A stretch of DNA of 34,174 bases, from contig CAJMRM010000030.1 in the NCBI GenBank assembly GCA_905215775.1, positions 1 to 34,174 on the forward strand. The letters are read 5' to 3'. Of the stretch, positions 1-9,500 are shown in pieces. The translations under genes and the position numbers were made by a program. Under the pieces are notes generated by a model. The model ran no database searches and was not told where the DNA came from. It saw nothing but the letters and a program-made list of their open reading frames with translations. Each line of letters begins with the position of its first letter. Position 1 is the stretch's first letter. Source of the stretch: an uncultured bacterium. GTDB taxonomy: Bacteria; Bacillota; Clostridia; Lachnospirales; Lachnospiraceae.

Positions 1-1
1 A

Positions 2-130
2 AATGTCAAGATTTATCCTGAAGCCACCTTTGCATCTGCATACATGGGGATATTGGTAGGACAAAATGTGAATTTACATGCCTCTGGAAAATATTCCTAT
101 GAGGGAATTGCCCAACCATTTTCTAGATAA
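2..130 (+). CDS. C-terminal tail of an unrecognised protein (cut by window start)
   Basis: An open frame runs from the window edge for 42 codons and ends at TAA (128-130). The residues include YPEATFASAYMGILVGQNVN and end GIAQPFSR, a soluble-looking alternation without membrane segments. I do not recognise the family. It is on the plus strand, convergent with the minus-strand permease that follows, and the DNA is more AT-rich than the genes next to it. A hairpin with a weak T-rich tail lies just after the stop, which supports a real gene end. It could be an accidental open frame, since only the tail is visible. Confidence 0.45.
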   Translation, partial: NVKIYPEATFASAYMGILVGQNVNLHASGKYSYEGIAQPFSR

Positions 131-152
131 ATTTCCTCAATCATTTTTCTCC

Positions 153-190
153 AATCCCTTTTAAAATCCATTATAAAAGCAAGAGGGATT
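153..190 (+). terminator. Possible terminator after the leading gene fragment
   Basis: Arms AATCCCTTTT (153-162) and AAGAGGGATT (181-190) pair over 10 positions with one G-U wobble and an 18-base loop. The sequence after it is A/T-rich (ATAACATTTT), not a clean T run. It lies 23 bases past the stop of the plus-strand fragment. Confidence 0.4.
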
Positions 191-256
191 ATAACATTTT
201 CATGTTTTTGATAATAACAGAAAAATACTAAAAAAATCCAATTATAAAAAGCACAC

Positions 257-311
257 AAACAGCCGCCCGCCCCCGCCCGGATCTTCACAGGGCAGGGACA
301 GACGGCTGTTT
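257..311 (-). terminator. Terminator for the eutH-like / aminopeptidase P pair
   Basis: AAACAGCCG (257-265) and CGGCTGTTT (303-311) form a 9-bp stem around a G/C-rich interior. Read on the minus strand it follows the permease stop by 17 bases, and the downstream strand reads TTTGTGTGCTTTTTATAA, a usable U-rich tail. Confidence 0.7.
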
Positions 312-328
312 TCTTACTCCAAGGATGC

Positions 329-1414
329 CTATTCCCCGGATACAGCGCCGGACTTCGGTGCAAACGCCATGGCGGCGGCCACCGCGCAGAGGCCGCCAGC
401 CAGCTTGGCGGCAATAAAGGCAGACACCACCGCCGGCGGCTCCACACTGGCGATGAAGGCAAGCTGGCCTCCCAGCACAAAGGAACCGCTGACTGCAAAG
501 GCCGCGTTCATCACCTTTCCCCGGTCATCCATTTTTTCCATCATCGGGATCATGGAAATACAGGTGGCCAGGCTGATGATCAGTCCCACCACAGAATAGG
601 AATTGACCCCCAGCCATCCGGCGATCCGGGCGATCCCCTTCTGGAAAAACCTGAGGATCAGAGCGGCCGCCACCATGGATCCGGCCACCACCACCGAGAT
701 CTTTACCACAATGGTGAGGGACTCAAAAATAAGGGTGTCTGACGCGATCTGGCACGCGGGAAGGAAGAGGCCCAGAATCACCAGGCCAAACAGGACCAGA
801 CTGGCGATCCGCACCAGGTTTCCCACCACCGACAGCACCCGGATGGTGGCCTCCGCGGCCTTTATGAGGGCCAGGCAGATGAAAACGCACAGAAGGAGGA
901 TCGGCAGAAGATTGCGGACCAGCTCCTTCACAGGCAGGCCGGTGAGCAGAGCGCCCACCGCCACTCCTGCGGGGATCGTTACGATCCCCCAGACGCTGCC
1001 CTGCATAAACAGGGAGGTATCCTCCCTGCGGATGACCGTCAGGGCAATGGGCAGGGTAAAGGAGATCATGGCTCCCAGGCAGGAGGATACCATGACTCCG
1101 GAATAGATCCCCAGGGCCGGGCTGGCTGCCAGCTCCTTTGCAATGGCGTGGCCGCCCAGGTCGGGGGCCAGCAGGCTTCCGATCAGAACGGAGGCGTCAA
1201 AGGGCAGCCGGGACGCAAAGGAGGCAATGGCCTCCGGATTGCTCCTGACCGCCGTGACCCCGATGCAGTAGATCCCTACGATGGAAAGAGCCAGAGAGGC
1301 CATGGAGGCCAGGCCGCCGTCAAATTCAGCAGCCAGGCCCATTTTCCCTCCAGAAATTTTATCCCAGAGCCCCAGGAGAGCACAAAGCAGAAGAATTCCG
1401 ATAAATATGTTCAT
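329..1414 (-). CDS. eutH: EutH-family ethanolamine permease-like membrane protein
   Basis: A 361-residue, very hydrophobic protein with roughly ten membrane segments. The stretch around residues 75-100 (ASVLIGSLLAPDLGGHAIAK followed by ELA) matches the EutH signature region, where E. coli EutH has a GTLLACDMGGFFLAKELA-like segment. A second shared region is the ALTVI..ED....GSVWGIVTIPAGV stretch near 125-155. EutH is an inner-membrane protein that facilitates ethanolamine entry; substrate identity here is inferred from family only. The protein is shorter than enteric EutH (about 408). The ATG is 6 bases after the stop of the aminopeptidase gene, with a GGAG inside that gene's last codons, so the two are probably translated together. 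No other eut gene is visible, so its role outside a eut operon is open. Confidence 0.75.
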   Translation of the reverse strand: MNIFIGILLLCALLGLWDKISGGKMGLAAEFDGGLASMASLALSIVGIYCIGVTAVRSNPEAIASFASRLPFDASVLIGSLLAPDLGGHAIAKELAASPALGIYSGVMVSSCLGAMISFTLPIALTVIRREDTSLFMQGSVWGIVTIPAGVAVGALLTGLPVKELVRNLLPILLLCVFICLALIKAAEATIRVLSVVGNLVRIASLVLFGLVILGLFLPACQIASDTLIFESLTIVVKISVVVAGSMVAAALILRFFQKGIARIAGWLGVNSYSVVGLIISLATCISMIPMMEKMDDRGKVMNAAFAVSGSFVLGGQLAFIASVEPPAVVSAFIAAKLAGGLCAVAAAMAFAPKSGAVSGE

Positions 1415-1420
1415 GCCGGT

Positions 1421-3208
1421 TTATTTCTCCAATGGTTTTGTTTTTTCTTTGAGCCAGATACGCTCCCGCTCTGTCATACGGGGGCTTAAGGTATCATAGA
1501 CCATCTGATGATAGTCATTGAGCCAGGAGATCTCCTCCTCGTTCATCAGCTCCAGCACCACTGGCGTGGTATCGATGGGCAGATAGGTAAAGGGCTGGAA
1601 TGCATAAAACTTTCCGTATTTCGTCTCCATGTGCTCCACCACCAGAAGCTCGTTCTCAATGCGGACGCCCACAAGGCCCTCTTCATAAATTCCAGGCTCA
1701 TCGGTGATGGTCATGCCCGGCTGGAAGGGGACATGGTTGGTCATCCTGAGGCTCTGGGGGCCTTCGTGGATGGGGCCCACAAAGCCCACGCCGTGGCCGG
1801 TGCCGCAGCGGTAGTCCAGGCCGTACTTCCATACCTGGGTGCGGGACATGATATCCAGGTTGGCGCCGGAGCAGCCCTCCATAAAGACGGTCCGGGCGAT
1901 GCCGATGTTGGCCTTGAGCACATAGGTGTAATACCTCCGCTCCTCGTCGGTCAGTTCACCCAGGGCATAGGTACGGGTGGTATCCGTGGTGCCGTCCACG
2001 TACTGGCCGCCGGTGTCCAGAAGAAGGAAACCCTTCCGCTGAAGAACCGCATGGTTTTCCGGAGTCGGATGGTAATGCATCATGGCGGCGTTGGCACCAT
2101 AGGCTGCGATCACAGCGAAGCTGTCCTCCATATAGCCCTCCTGCTCCTTACGGAAATCCACCAGAAGCTCTCCCACGTCTGTTTCAGAAACGGTCTCACC
2201 GGCAGCCAGCTTCTCCTCCAGGCACATCTGGAGCCGGGCCATGGCCACTCCCTCCTTAATATGGGCATTTTTTGTATTGGCGATCTCCACCGGGTTCTTC
2301 ACGGCCTTCAGGCAGAAGACCGGCTCCTCTCCCTTTACGATGGTCACCCTGGGATTCTCCTCCATAGCCAGATACAGCCGGTAGTTGACGTTCTCTGCGC
2401 TCACCAGCATGGCCGTGGGCGCGTCGATGGCGGCGATTCCGTCCAGAATCTCCCCGTACGGCCGCACTTCCACTCCGTTTTTCTTAAGGTAGGCCATGGC
2501 CTCCTCCGATACACGGCTTCCGTCCACATAAAGGACTGCCGTTTCCTGGGTCAGAAGGACATAGGAAACAAAGGAGGTATTATATACCACATCGGAGGCC
2601 CGCAGGTTCAGAAGCCAGGCAATGCTGTCCAGCCTGGTAACGGCCATGGCATCCGCTCCGTTCTCCTTAAGCCGCCCGCGGACCTGGGTGATCTTTTCCG
2701 CCGCAGAAAGTCCCGTATACTGTTCCGGAAGCAGGTAGACCGGACTCTGGGGGATGGCAGGGCGGTCGGTCCAGATGGGCGTGATCAGATCCTCCGACCG
2801 GATCCCGATCCCCTGGGCGGAAAACGCTGTCTCCATATCCAGTACCATGTCAGCAGCAGTGACCATACCGTCGATCCCCAGGACCTCTCCCTTCTTCAGC
2901 CTGGAAAGAAGAAATTCCCGGATGGTAGGTACGCCCTTTTCCTTCATGCGGTAAAGGACGATCTCGCTTCCTGCCATCTGCCGCTCCGCCTGGATAAAAT
3001 AACGGCCGTCGGTCCACAGACCGCTCTCCGTTTCAGTGACCACTAAGGTCCCGGCAGAGCCGTCGAAGCCCGAAAGCCAGGCTCTTGTCCTCCAATGGTC
3101 GGGAAGATACTCGCTGATGTGGGGATCCGAGGACGGGATCAGATAGGCCTGCACCCCGGCCTCCGCCATTTTTTCACGAAGCAGGGAAAGCTTCTCGTTA
3201 GTTGTCAT
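1421..3208 (-). CDS. Aminopeptidase P family (M24) Xaa-Pro aminopeptidase
   Basis: A 595-residue protein with the long three-domain form of aminopeptidase P: two creatinase-type N-terminal domains (about 1-310) and a C-terminal pita-bread catalytic domain (about 315-540). The five metal ligands of the family can be placed at D398 and D409 (LLDTGGQYVDGTTDTTRT), H472 (GTGHGVG), E504 (ITDEPGIYEEG) and E518 (RIENELLV). Such enzymes remove the N-terminal residue from peptides with proline in second position, in the cytoplasm, with two Mn or similar metals. No signal peptide is visible. The ATG follows a GAAAGGAG ribosome site. The eutH-like gene follows 6 bases later and probably shares the transcript. 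Confidence 0.93.
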   Translation of the reverse strand: MTTNEKLSLLREKMAEAGVQAYLIPSSDPHISEYLPDHWRTRAWLSGFDGSAGTLVVTETESGLWTDGRYFIQAERQMAGSEIVLYRMKEKGVPTIREFLLSRLKKGEVLGIDGMVTAADMVLDMETAFSAQGIGIRSEDLITPIWTDRPAIPQSPVYLLPEQYTGLSAAEKITQVRGRLKENGADAMAVTRLDSIAWLLNLRASDVVYNTSFVSYVLLTQETAVLYVDGSRVSEEAMAYLKKNGVEVRPYGEILDGIAAIDAPTAMLVSAENVNYRLYLAMEENPRVTIVKGEEPVFCLKAVKNPVEIANTKNAHIKEGVAMARLQMCLEEKLAAGETVSETDVGELLVDFRKEQEGYMEDSFAVIAAYGANAAMMHYHPTPENHAVLQRKGFLLLDTGGQYVDGTTDTTRTYALGELTDEERRYYTYVLKANIGIARTVFMEGCSGANLDIMSRTQVWKYGLDYRCGTGHGVGFVGPIHEGPQSLRMTNHVPFQPGMTITDEPGIYEEGLVGVRIENELLVVEHMETKYGKFYAFQPFTYLPIDTTPVVLELMNEEEISWLNDYHQMVYDTLSPRMTERERIWLKEKTKPLEK

Positions 3209-3290
3209 GACAATCTCCTTTCATTTTTCCTGGAATTCCGCTTATTCCAGCATGTAAAATAGGACCGCATAGAAAACGGACTTCCGGGTT

Positions 3291-3323
3291 GCAGGTATCT
3301 GACGCTCATGGTCAGACGCCTGC
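3291..3323. other. Hairpin between M20 amidohydrolase and aminopeptidase P
   Basis: GCAGG..TCTGAC (3291-3303) pairs with GTCAGA..CCTGC (3311-3323) around a 7-base loop, with one two-base internal mismatch. Neither strand has a clear T run after it (the minus strand continues into AACCCGG), so it is either an inefficient terminator or an RNA processing or stability element in the 150-base gap. Confidence 0.4.
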
Positions 3324-3358
3324 AAAACGAAGCCCGCACAGGTTTGGGGCAAACATAT

Positions 3359-4618
3359 TTATTTAATATTTCTTGCCGCCAGCTCCCGGATATTTCCCTC
3401 ATAGGGAGTGAACGGGATCTCGCCCTCATAGTTTAAGAAGTCGATCACATAGCCGATGGCTGCGGCAGCGCCGCAGATCATGCCCTTTTCGTCCAGGTCA
3501 AACTCCGGCGTATGGTGGTTGGCTCCGGTTCCCAGTTCCGGATTCTGGATTCCGGTGAAGGTGATCACGCCCGGCCAGTATTTTAAGTACGCCTGCATGC
3601 TCTCGCAGGCCATCCACGGCTGTGCCTTTCCCAGAGCCTCTTCGCCCATATATTTCTTAATGGCGTTCCTTGCGATCTCGCTGCAGGTCTCATTGTTGTA
3701 GTTCTCAAACAGCGGATCCTTCATGGAGATGATCTCATAGGTACACTGGTTCAATTTGCACTCTGCCTCCAGTACCTCCTTAAACTGCTTCATAAAGCTG
3801 GCTCCGGCTCCCGCCACGTTGAAGGTACGGATGGTGCCGTCGAATACCAGCTCGTCGGGAACGATGTTCATGGCCGTTCCGCAGTGGACGCTGCCCACAG
3901 AGAAGGTCAGGATATCCGTGGGGGACACATATTTCATGCGGATCATGTTCATGTGGTTGTAAATAGCGTTGAAGCAGTCCAGCACACTGTGGGCCAGATC
4001 CGGACGGGAGCCGTGACCGGCCAGACCCTTTAAGCGGATGGCAAAGCCGTAGCCGCCGGAGAATACTGCGCCCGGCTCTGCGGAAACCTGGCCAGCCGGA
4101 ACGTCCCACTTCACATGGGTGGCGATGCAGGTGTCGATGGGCAGCTTCATGGTCTCCACAATGTAGGGGAGCAGGTTGGCGATCTGGCCACCGCCCTCCT
4201 CGCCCCGCTCGAAGCAGAGGACGATGTTTCCGTTTAATTCATCCCTGTGCTCGTTTAAGATCTTGGCCTCGCCCAGCAGCATGGCCGTATGGGAATCGTG
4301 GCCGCAGGCATGGGAAATGCCGTCGTTCTTTGACACGCACAGCTTGTCGCAGCATAAATTCCTTGTATTTTCCTTGATGGGAAGGGCGTCCATGTCGGCG
4401 CGCATCAGAACGGTCTTTCCCGGCTTTCCGCCGTGGATCTGGCCCACGATACCGCCGTCGGGAACCTCCACATACTCGATTCCCAGGGCATCCAGCTCCT
4501 TTTTAATGAACTCCAGGGTCTTAAATTCCTGTCCCGTCATCTCCGGATACTCATGCATATGTCTCCGGATCCGTACCATGTAATCAAAATTTTTCTGCGC
4601 TTCCTTGAAGATCTCCAT
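3359..4618 (-). CDS. M20-family amidohydrolase / peptidase
   Basis: A 419-residue zinc amidohydrolase. Visible family motifs are MRADMDALPIKE (about 70-82), HACGHDSHTAMLLG (about 102-115, metal ligands H and D), the catalytic and ligand glutamates in FERGEEGGG (about 137-145), and the C-terminal ligand histidine in ANHHTPEFDLDEKG (about 365-378). The central part (about 185-300) is the lid/dimerisation domain. Members of the M20D group hydrolyse N-acyl amino acids, aminobenzoyl-glutamate or related amides; the substrate here cannot be told. Cytoplasmic, no signal peptide. GAGGAG precedes the ATG. It lies 59 bases after tyrS, separated by a GC-rich hairpin, and could be read through from it. 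Confidence 0.9.
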   Translation of the reverse strand: MEIFKEAQKNFDYMVRIRRHMHEYPEMTGQEFKTLEFIKKELDALGIEYVEVPDGGIVGQIHGGKPGKTVLMRADMDALPIKENTRNLCCDKLCVSKNDGISHACGHDSHTAMLLGEAKILNEHRDELNGNIVLCFERGEEGGGQIANLLPYIVETMKLPIDTCIATHVKWDVPAGQVSAEPGAVFSGGYGFAIRLKGLAGHGSRPDLAHSVLDCFNAIYNHMNMIRMKYVSPTDILTFSVGSVHCGTAMNIVPDELVFDGTIRTFNVAGAGASFMKQFKEVLEAECKLNQCTYEIISMKDPLFENYNNETCSEIARNAIKKYMGEEALGKAQPWMACESMQAYLKYWPGVITFTGIQNPELGTGANHHTPEFDLDEKGMICGAAAAIGYVIDFLNYEGEIPFTPYEGNIRELAARNIK

Positions 4619-4643
4619 TTTTTTCTCCTCTCACAGCAGACGG

Positions 4644-4663
4644 TGCGGGGCAGACGCCCCGCA
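4644..4663 (-). terminator. Hairpin between tyrS and M20 gene
   Basis: TGCGGGGC (4644-4651) and GCCCCGCA (4656-4663) form a perfect 8-bp stem with a 4-base loop. The minus strand continues CCGTCTGCTGTG, with no T run, so termination may be partial. Confidence 0.45.
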
Positions 4664-4677
4664 GTCCATAGGTTTCC

Positions 4678-5901
4678 TTATTTTACAGTCACACGGCGGA
4701 AATTCTTCTTTCCTCTCTTCACGACGATGCCGTCGCCGGAAAGCTGTTCCTTTGTGTAAACGGTCTTAATATCCTTTACAGCCTCGCCGTCCACGGATAC
4801 GCCTCCCTGCTCCACATTTCTTCTGGCCTCGGAGCGGGATCCGCAGAGACCGGATTTCTGTACGATGGACAGGATATCGATGACGCCGTCGGTAAAGTCG
4901 TCGTCAGAGAGCTCGGCTGTGGGCATTTCCGCAGCGTTTCCGCCTGCAAACAGGGCCCTTGCGCTCTCCTGGGCCTTCTTGGCCTCCTCATCGCCGTGTA
5001 CCAGGGCAGTCAGCTCGTAGGCTAAGATCTCCTTGGCCTCGTTCAACTGGCTTCCTTCCCATTTATCCATCTCGTCGATCTGCTCTAAGGGCAGGAAGGT
5101 CAGCATCCGCAGGCACTTTAACACATCGGCGTCAGCGATGTTTCTCCAGTACTGGTAGAACTCAAAGGGACTTGTCTTGTTGGGATCCAGCCATACGGCT
5201 CCGGACTGGGTCTTGCCCATCTTCTTGCCCTCGGAGTTGAGAAGCAGGGTGATGGTCATGGCATGGGCATCTTTTCCAAGCTTTCTCCGGATCAGCTCCG
5301 TGCCGCCTAACATGTTGCTCCACTGGTCGTCGCCGCCGAACTGCATGTTGCAGCCGTATCTCTGGAACAGCTCGTAGAAATCGTAGCTCTGCATCAGCAT
5401 GTAGTTGAATTCCAGGAAGCTTAAGCCCTTTTCCATTCTCTGCTTGTAGCACTCGGCGGTCAGCATGCGGTTTACAGAGAAATGCGGTCCGATCTCTCTT
5501 AAGAAGTCAATGTAATTCAGGTCCAGAAGCCATTCCGCATTGTTTACCATCATGGCCTTTCCGTCGGAAAAGTCGATGAAGCGGCTCATCTGCTTTTTAA
5601 AGCAGTCGCAGTTGTGCTGGATCGTCTCCACGGTCATCATCTGGCGCATATCGCTTCTGCCGGAGGGGTCTCCCACCATTCCGGTGCCGCCGCCGATCAG
5701 GGCGATGGGCTTATTGCCCGCCATCTGTAAACGCTTCATTAAGCAGAGAGCCATGAAATGACCCACATGCAGGCTGTCGGCAGTGGGGTCGAAGCCAATG
5801 TAGAATACGGCCTTTCCCTCATTTACCATTTTCCGGATCTCTTCCTCATTTGTCACCTGGGCGATCAGGCCTCTTGCCTGTAATTCCTCGTAAACTCCCA
5901 T
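4678..5901 (-). CDS. tyrS: Tyrosyl-tRNA synthetase
   Basis: A 407-residue class I aminoacyl-tRNA synthetase that charges tRNA-Tyr. The HIGH-type signature is HVGH (about 46-49, in FDPTADSLHVGHFMALCL). Tyrosine and ATP pocket motifs GGGTGMVGDPSGR and QFGGDDQWSNM are intact, and the KMSKS loop is KMGKT (about 234-238). An S4 RNA-binding domain occupies about 340-400 and ends KKNFRRVTVK. Length is normal for bacterial TyrS. AAGGAG lies 9 bases before the ATG. Expression is evidently controlled by the T-box leader directly upstream, whose specifier codon is UAC. Confidence 0.98.
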   Translation of the reverse strand: MGVYEELQARGLIAQVTNEEEIRKMVNEGKAVFYIGFDPTADSLHVGHFMALCLMKRLQMAGNKPIALIGGGTGMVGDPSGRSDMRQMMTVETIQHNCDCFKKQMSRFIDFSDGKAMMVNNAEWLLDLNYIDFLREIGPHFSVNRMLTAECYKQRMEKGLSFLEFNYMLMQSYDFYELFQRYGCNMQFGGDDQWSNMLGGTELIRRKLGKDAHAMTITLLLNSEGKKMGKTQSGAVWLDPNKTSPFEFYQYWRNIADADVLKCLRMLTFLPLEQIDEMDKWEGSQLNEAKEILAYELTALVHGDEEAKKAQESARALFAGGNAAEMPTAELSDDDFTDGVIDILSIVQKSGLCGSRSEARRNVEQGGVSVDGEAVKDIKTVYTKEQLSGDGIVVKRGKKNFRRVTVK

Positions 5902-6004
5902 CTTCTCATTCTCCTTTTTCCTGTATCTCTATATTTTGTTTCGTCGGCCGATTTCCGAACAGAAGGGGCAGAAATGAAGCGTTCCCCGGAATCCTGCTCC
6001 CAGG

Positions 6005-6371
6005 AACGCCGTAAAAACAAAAAAGCCCCGCCCTTCTGTTTCAAAAGGACGAGGCCAACGGCTCGTGTTACCACCTAATGTTCCCGCATAACTCACATTA
6101 TACGGCTTATGAAGTCTCCTTACAGGACTCCGGCCCTTTAACGTGGGCCCCTCCGTCGCAGCCTACTGAACGGACTGCCGCTCTTCCTCCCAGACATGCT
6201 CCAGGATTCCAGGCAGACTTTCGCGGTTCGGTGCGAAGCTCCGAGATGTATTCACGGCTCCGATCCCGCGCGCCTCTCACCCTCCGGCAGCTCTCTGTGC
6301 GGATCCTGTGGACCGTTACTGGTTCTCTTCATTGCTGATACCTGTTTGGTTTTCAGCCGTCACCGGCTATA
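6005..6371 (-). promoter_or_regulatory. Tyrosine T-box riboswitch leader of tyrS
   Basis: The tyrS leader, read on the minus strand, contains the conserved T-box core TTAGGTGGTAACACG (UGGUAACACG complement at 6064-6073), followed by an intrinsic terminator. Stem I sits upstream. It contains AGAGAGCTG and GAGGGTGAGAGG-type conserved elements and a specifier region GTGAATACATC. The UAC tyrosine codon is at 6250-6248. In the T-box mechanism uncharged tRNA-Tyr pairs with the specifier and the UGGN bulge and stabilises the antiterminator, so tyrS is transcribed when tyrosine is short. Leader start is estimated from the promoter. Confidence 0.95.
6013..6054 (-). terminator. T-box leader terminator
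   Basis: On the minus strand GCCTCGTCCTTTT pairs with AGAAGGGCGGGGC (arms at 6043-6054 and 6024-6036), then TTTTTTGTTTTT. Its 5' side overlaps the region that would form the antiterminator with the T-box sequence. Confidence 0.92.
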
Positions 6372-6377
6372 AGCCAC

Positions 6378-6406
6378 ATTATAGGGAGGGCGGGAGGGTT
6401 TGTCAA
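6378..6406 (-). promoter_or_regulatory. Sigma-A promoter of tyrS
   Basis: TTGACA (6406-6401) and TATAAT (6383-6378) with exactly 17 bases between them: a full consensus vegetative promoter, placed at the start of the T-box leader. Confidence 0.93.
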
Positions 6407-6412
6407 GACATA

Positions 6413-6562
6413 TTATCTTAAATATTCTGCGGCGAGCCTTCCAACGGTCACAGCCCCGGCCAGGATCGCCCGCTCGTCAAACCGGATCCCTCCGTTATGG
6501 AGAGGCAGACGGGTCGCCGGATCCTCACTGGCCGTCCCGATGCGGAACATGGCTCCGGGAAC
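6413..6562 (-). pseudogene. C-terminal remnant of an M20 amidohydrolase
   Basis: Directly after the mfd stop, in a different frame, the minus strand encodes 49 residues ending at TAA (6415-6413). The text VPGAMFRIGT ... RLPLHNGGIRFDERAILAGA ... AAEYLR is the extreme C-terminus of an M20D amidohydrolase, including the zinc-ligand histidine (PLHNGG) and the FDERAI helix start. It has no ribosome site and no N-terminal part, because mfd occupies the DNA upstream. The intact M20 gene at 3359-4618 has a related but different ending (HHTPEFDLDEKG), so this is not a simple local duplication. The likely reading is that a full M20 gene once stood here and was cut at the mfd junction. The tyrS promoter begins 7 bases before its stop. 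Confidence 0.7.
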
Positions 6563-6564
6563 CT

Positions 6565-9500
6565 CTAGCCTGCCAGTTCCCCCAGCCGTTCCAATATCTC
6601 CCTGGCCTTCTCCATCATGGGGCCGCAGTCCTTATTCTTATTCCGCTTATCCTGGTAGAACATCATGGGCTTTTCTCCCTGGACGAACCGCAGGGCGTTC
6701 TTGTATTCCCCGATGAGTCCCGGAATACCGGAAACGTCCAGCTTCGCCTTGGGATACAGCTCCATACGGATCTCCTGGCGGTTGACGGCCACCTCGGTCA
6801 CATAGGCCCGGTGGGCCGCGGCCTTTAGCTCCGCCACCTTCAGAAGATTTTCCACCGGTCCGGGAATGTCTCCAAACCGGTCGATGAGCTCATCCTGCAT
6901 GTCCATGTATTCCTCTTCGTTCTCAATGGCCGAGATCCGCTTGTATACATCCAGCTTCAGATACTCGTTCTTAATATATCCGTCAGGGATAAAGGCGTCG
7001 ATATCGCAGTCCACCACGGTCTCGAAGCTCTCCTCCTCTGTGGTCTCTCCCTTAAGGGCCAGGACGGCCTCATTTAACATCTTGCAGTACAGGTCATAGC
7101 CCACGGCCTCCATGTGGCCGTGCTGCTCCGCTCCCAGGATGTTCCCCGCCCCGCGGATCTCCAGGTCCCGCATGGCGATCTTAATGCCGGAGCCCAGCTC
7201 CGTGAATTCCCGGATGGCCTGGAGCCGCTTTTCTGCCTCCTCCCGCAGCATTTTGTCCCGCTTGTACATGAGGAACGCAAAGGAGGTGCGGTTGGAACGC
7301 CCGATGCGCCCGCGGATCTGGTAAAGCTGGGAAAGGCCCAGCCGGTCCGCGTCATGGATGATCATGGTATTGGCGTTGGGGATATCTAACCCCGTTTCGA
7401 TGATGGTGGTGGATACTAAAACGTCGATGTCGCCGTTGACAAAATCCAGCATGATCCGCTCCAGCTGGCGCTCGTTCATCTGTCCATGGGCAAAGGCCAC
7501 CTGGGCATCGGGCACCAGAGAGGCCACATGGCCCGCGATCTCGTCGATGTTGCTGACTCTGTTGTATACATAGTATACCTGTCCGCCGCGGGCCAGCTCC
7601 CGATGGATGGCCTCCCGGACCATCTCGTCGTTGTACTCCATCACATACGTCTGGATGGGCACACGCTCCATGGGCGGCTCCTCTAAAACGCTCATATCCC
7701 GGATCCCGATGAGGCTCATGTGGAGGGTCCTGGGAATGGGGGTGGCAGTCAGAGTCAGCACATCCACGTTCTGCTTCAGCTGCTTGATCTTTTCCTTGTG
7801 GGCCACGCCGAACCGCTGCTCCTCGTCGATGATGAGCAGGCCCAGGTCCTTGAACTGCACGTCCTTGGAGAGCACCCGGTGGGTTCCGATGACGATGTCC
7901 ACAAAACCCTTTTTCAGCCCCTCCAGCGTCTTTTTGATATCTGCCGGGGTCTTAAACCGGGACATCAGATCCACCCGCACCGGAAAGTCCTTCATCCTCT
8001 GGATAAAGGTATTGTAGTGCTGCTGGGCCAGGATGGTGGTGGGCACCAGGTAGACCACCTGCTTTCCCTCCTGGACCGCCTTGAAGGCCGCCCGGAGAGC
8101 GATCTCGGTCTTTCCGTAGCCCACATCGCCGCAGATCAGCCGGTCCATGATCTTCCGGCTCTCCATGTCCTTTTTTGTGTCCTCGATGGCGGAAAGCTGG
8201 TCGTCAGTCTCCTCATAGGGGAACATCTCTTCAAATTCCTTCTGCCAGACCGTGTCCTCCCCGTAGACGAAGCCCTCGGCGTCCTGGCGGGCGGCGTAAA
8301 GCTCCACCAGCTCCTTTGCGATCTCCCGAACCGCCGTGCGTACCCGGGTCTTGGTCTTTCCCCATTCGGCCCCGCCTAATTTATTGAGCTTCGGCGTCTT
8401 CGCGTCGGCTCCGGCGTACTTCTGGATCCCGTCCAGGCGGGTAGCCGGAAGATAGAGGTTTCCGCCGTCGGCGTACTCCACCTTGATATAATCCTTGATC
8501 ACATGGTCCTGCTCGATCTTTTCGATCCCCCGGTAGATACCCAGGCCATGGCTCTCATGGACCACATAATCTCCCACAGACAGCTCGGAAAAGCTGCTGA
8601 TCTTCTTGCCCTCGTAATTGTACTTTTTCCTCTTCTTCTGGCGGCGCTCGTTTCCGAACATGTCGCCTTCCGTAATGACCACAAATTTGATCAGCGGATA
8701 TTCAAAGCCCTTATGGAGCTTTCCATAGGTCACCAGGATCTCCCCCGGGCTCACCGGACGGCTGGGATCCTCGGGGCAGAAGGCCCGCAGATCGTACTCT
8801 CTCAGATCCCCCGCCAGACGGCTGGCCCTGGTCCGGGACGCAGAAAGGAGCACCACCCGGTAGCCCTCCTTTTTCCAGCGGGTCAGGTCCTTGATCAGGA
8901 GCTCAAAGCCGTTCTGGTAGGAATTGACATTTTTTCCCGTGATGCTGTATTTCTTTTTAACGGTCATCCCCGGAAGCCGCTGGTCCAAGCCCGTCATGAA
9001 AACGGCCTCCGGCGTCTGGGCCGCCGCCAGCACAGCCTTGGCGGAAAATAAAAGATCCGTCTGGCCCGGAAGCAGATACCCCTTTTCCAGACGGTGGCTC
9101 ATGCTCTCCCGGAACTCAGTTTCCACCACTCCGGCCTTTTCTGAAAGCCTCTGGGGCTCATCTAAGAATATGGCAAGGCCTGCGCGCTCCCCAGAGCCGT
9201 CTTTTCCGGAGAGGGCTCCGTCCGTCCGTTCCTCTCCTGCCGCTTCCTTCATATACTCCAGAAACGACACCGTCTCCTTGCAGAAATACCGGATGTACCC
9301 GTCCAGGGCGTGGGTGTCAAAGCCCTCCCTTAAGGCCTCGCACAGCTCCCCCACGGCAGCCTTGATCCGGTGGGCCTCCTCTGGCTTTCCTGCCTCCCGG
9401 AAGGCCTTTTCCTGCTTTTTCCCTTCCTTTTCGATCCGGTCCGTGCCGTTTTCCATCTGTTCCTTTGTTAAGGTCAGCTCCGCCGCCGGATAGATCAGCA

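Noticed and set aside
1508..3046. A 512-codon open frame on the plus strand
   Set aside because: It is wholly antisense to the aminopeptidase P gene, His/Gly/Leu-rich without family features, and produced by the GC-rich codon usage of the real gene.
6078..6338. 86-codon plus-strand open frame opposite the T-box
   Set aside because: Antisense to a structured RNA leader, with no ribosome site.
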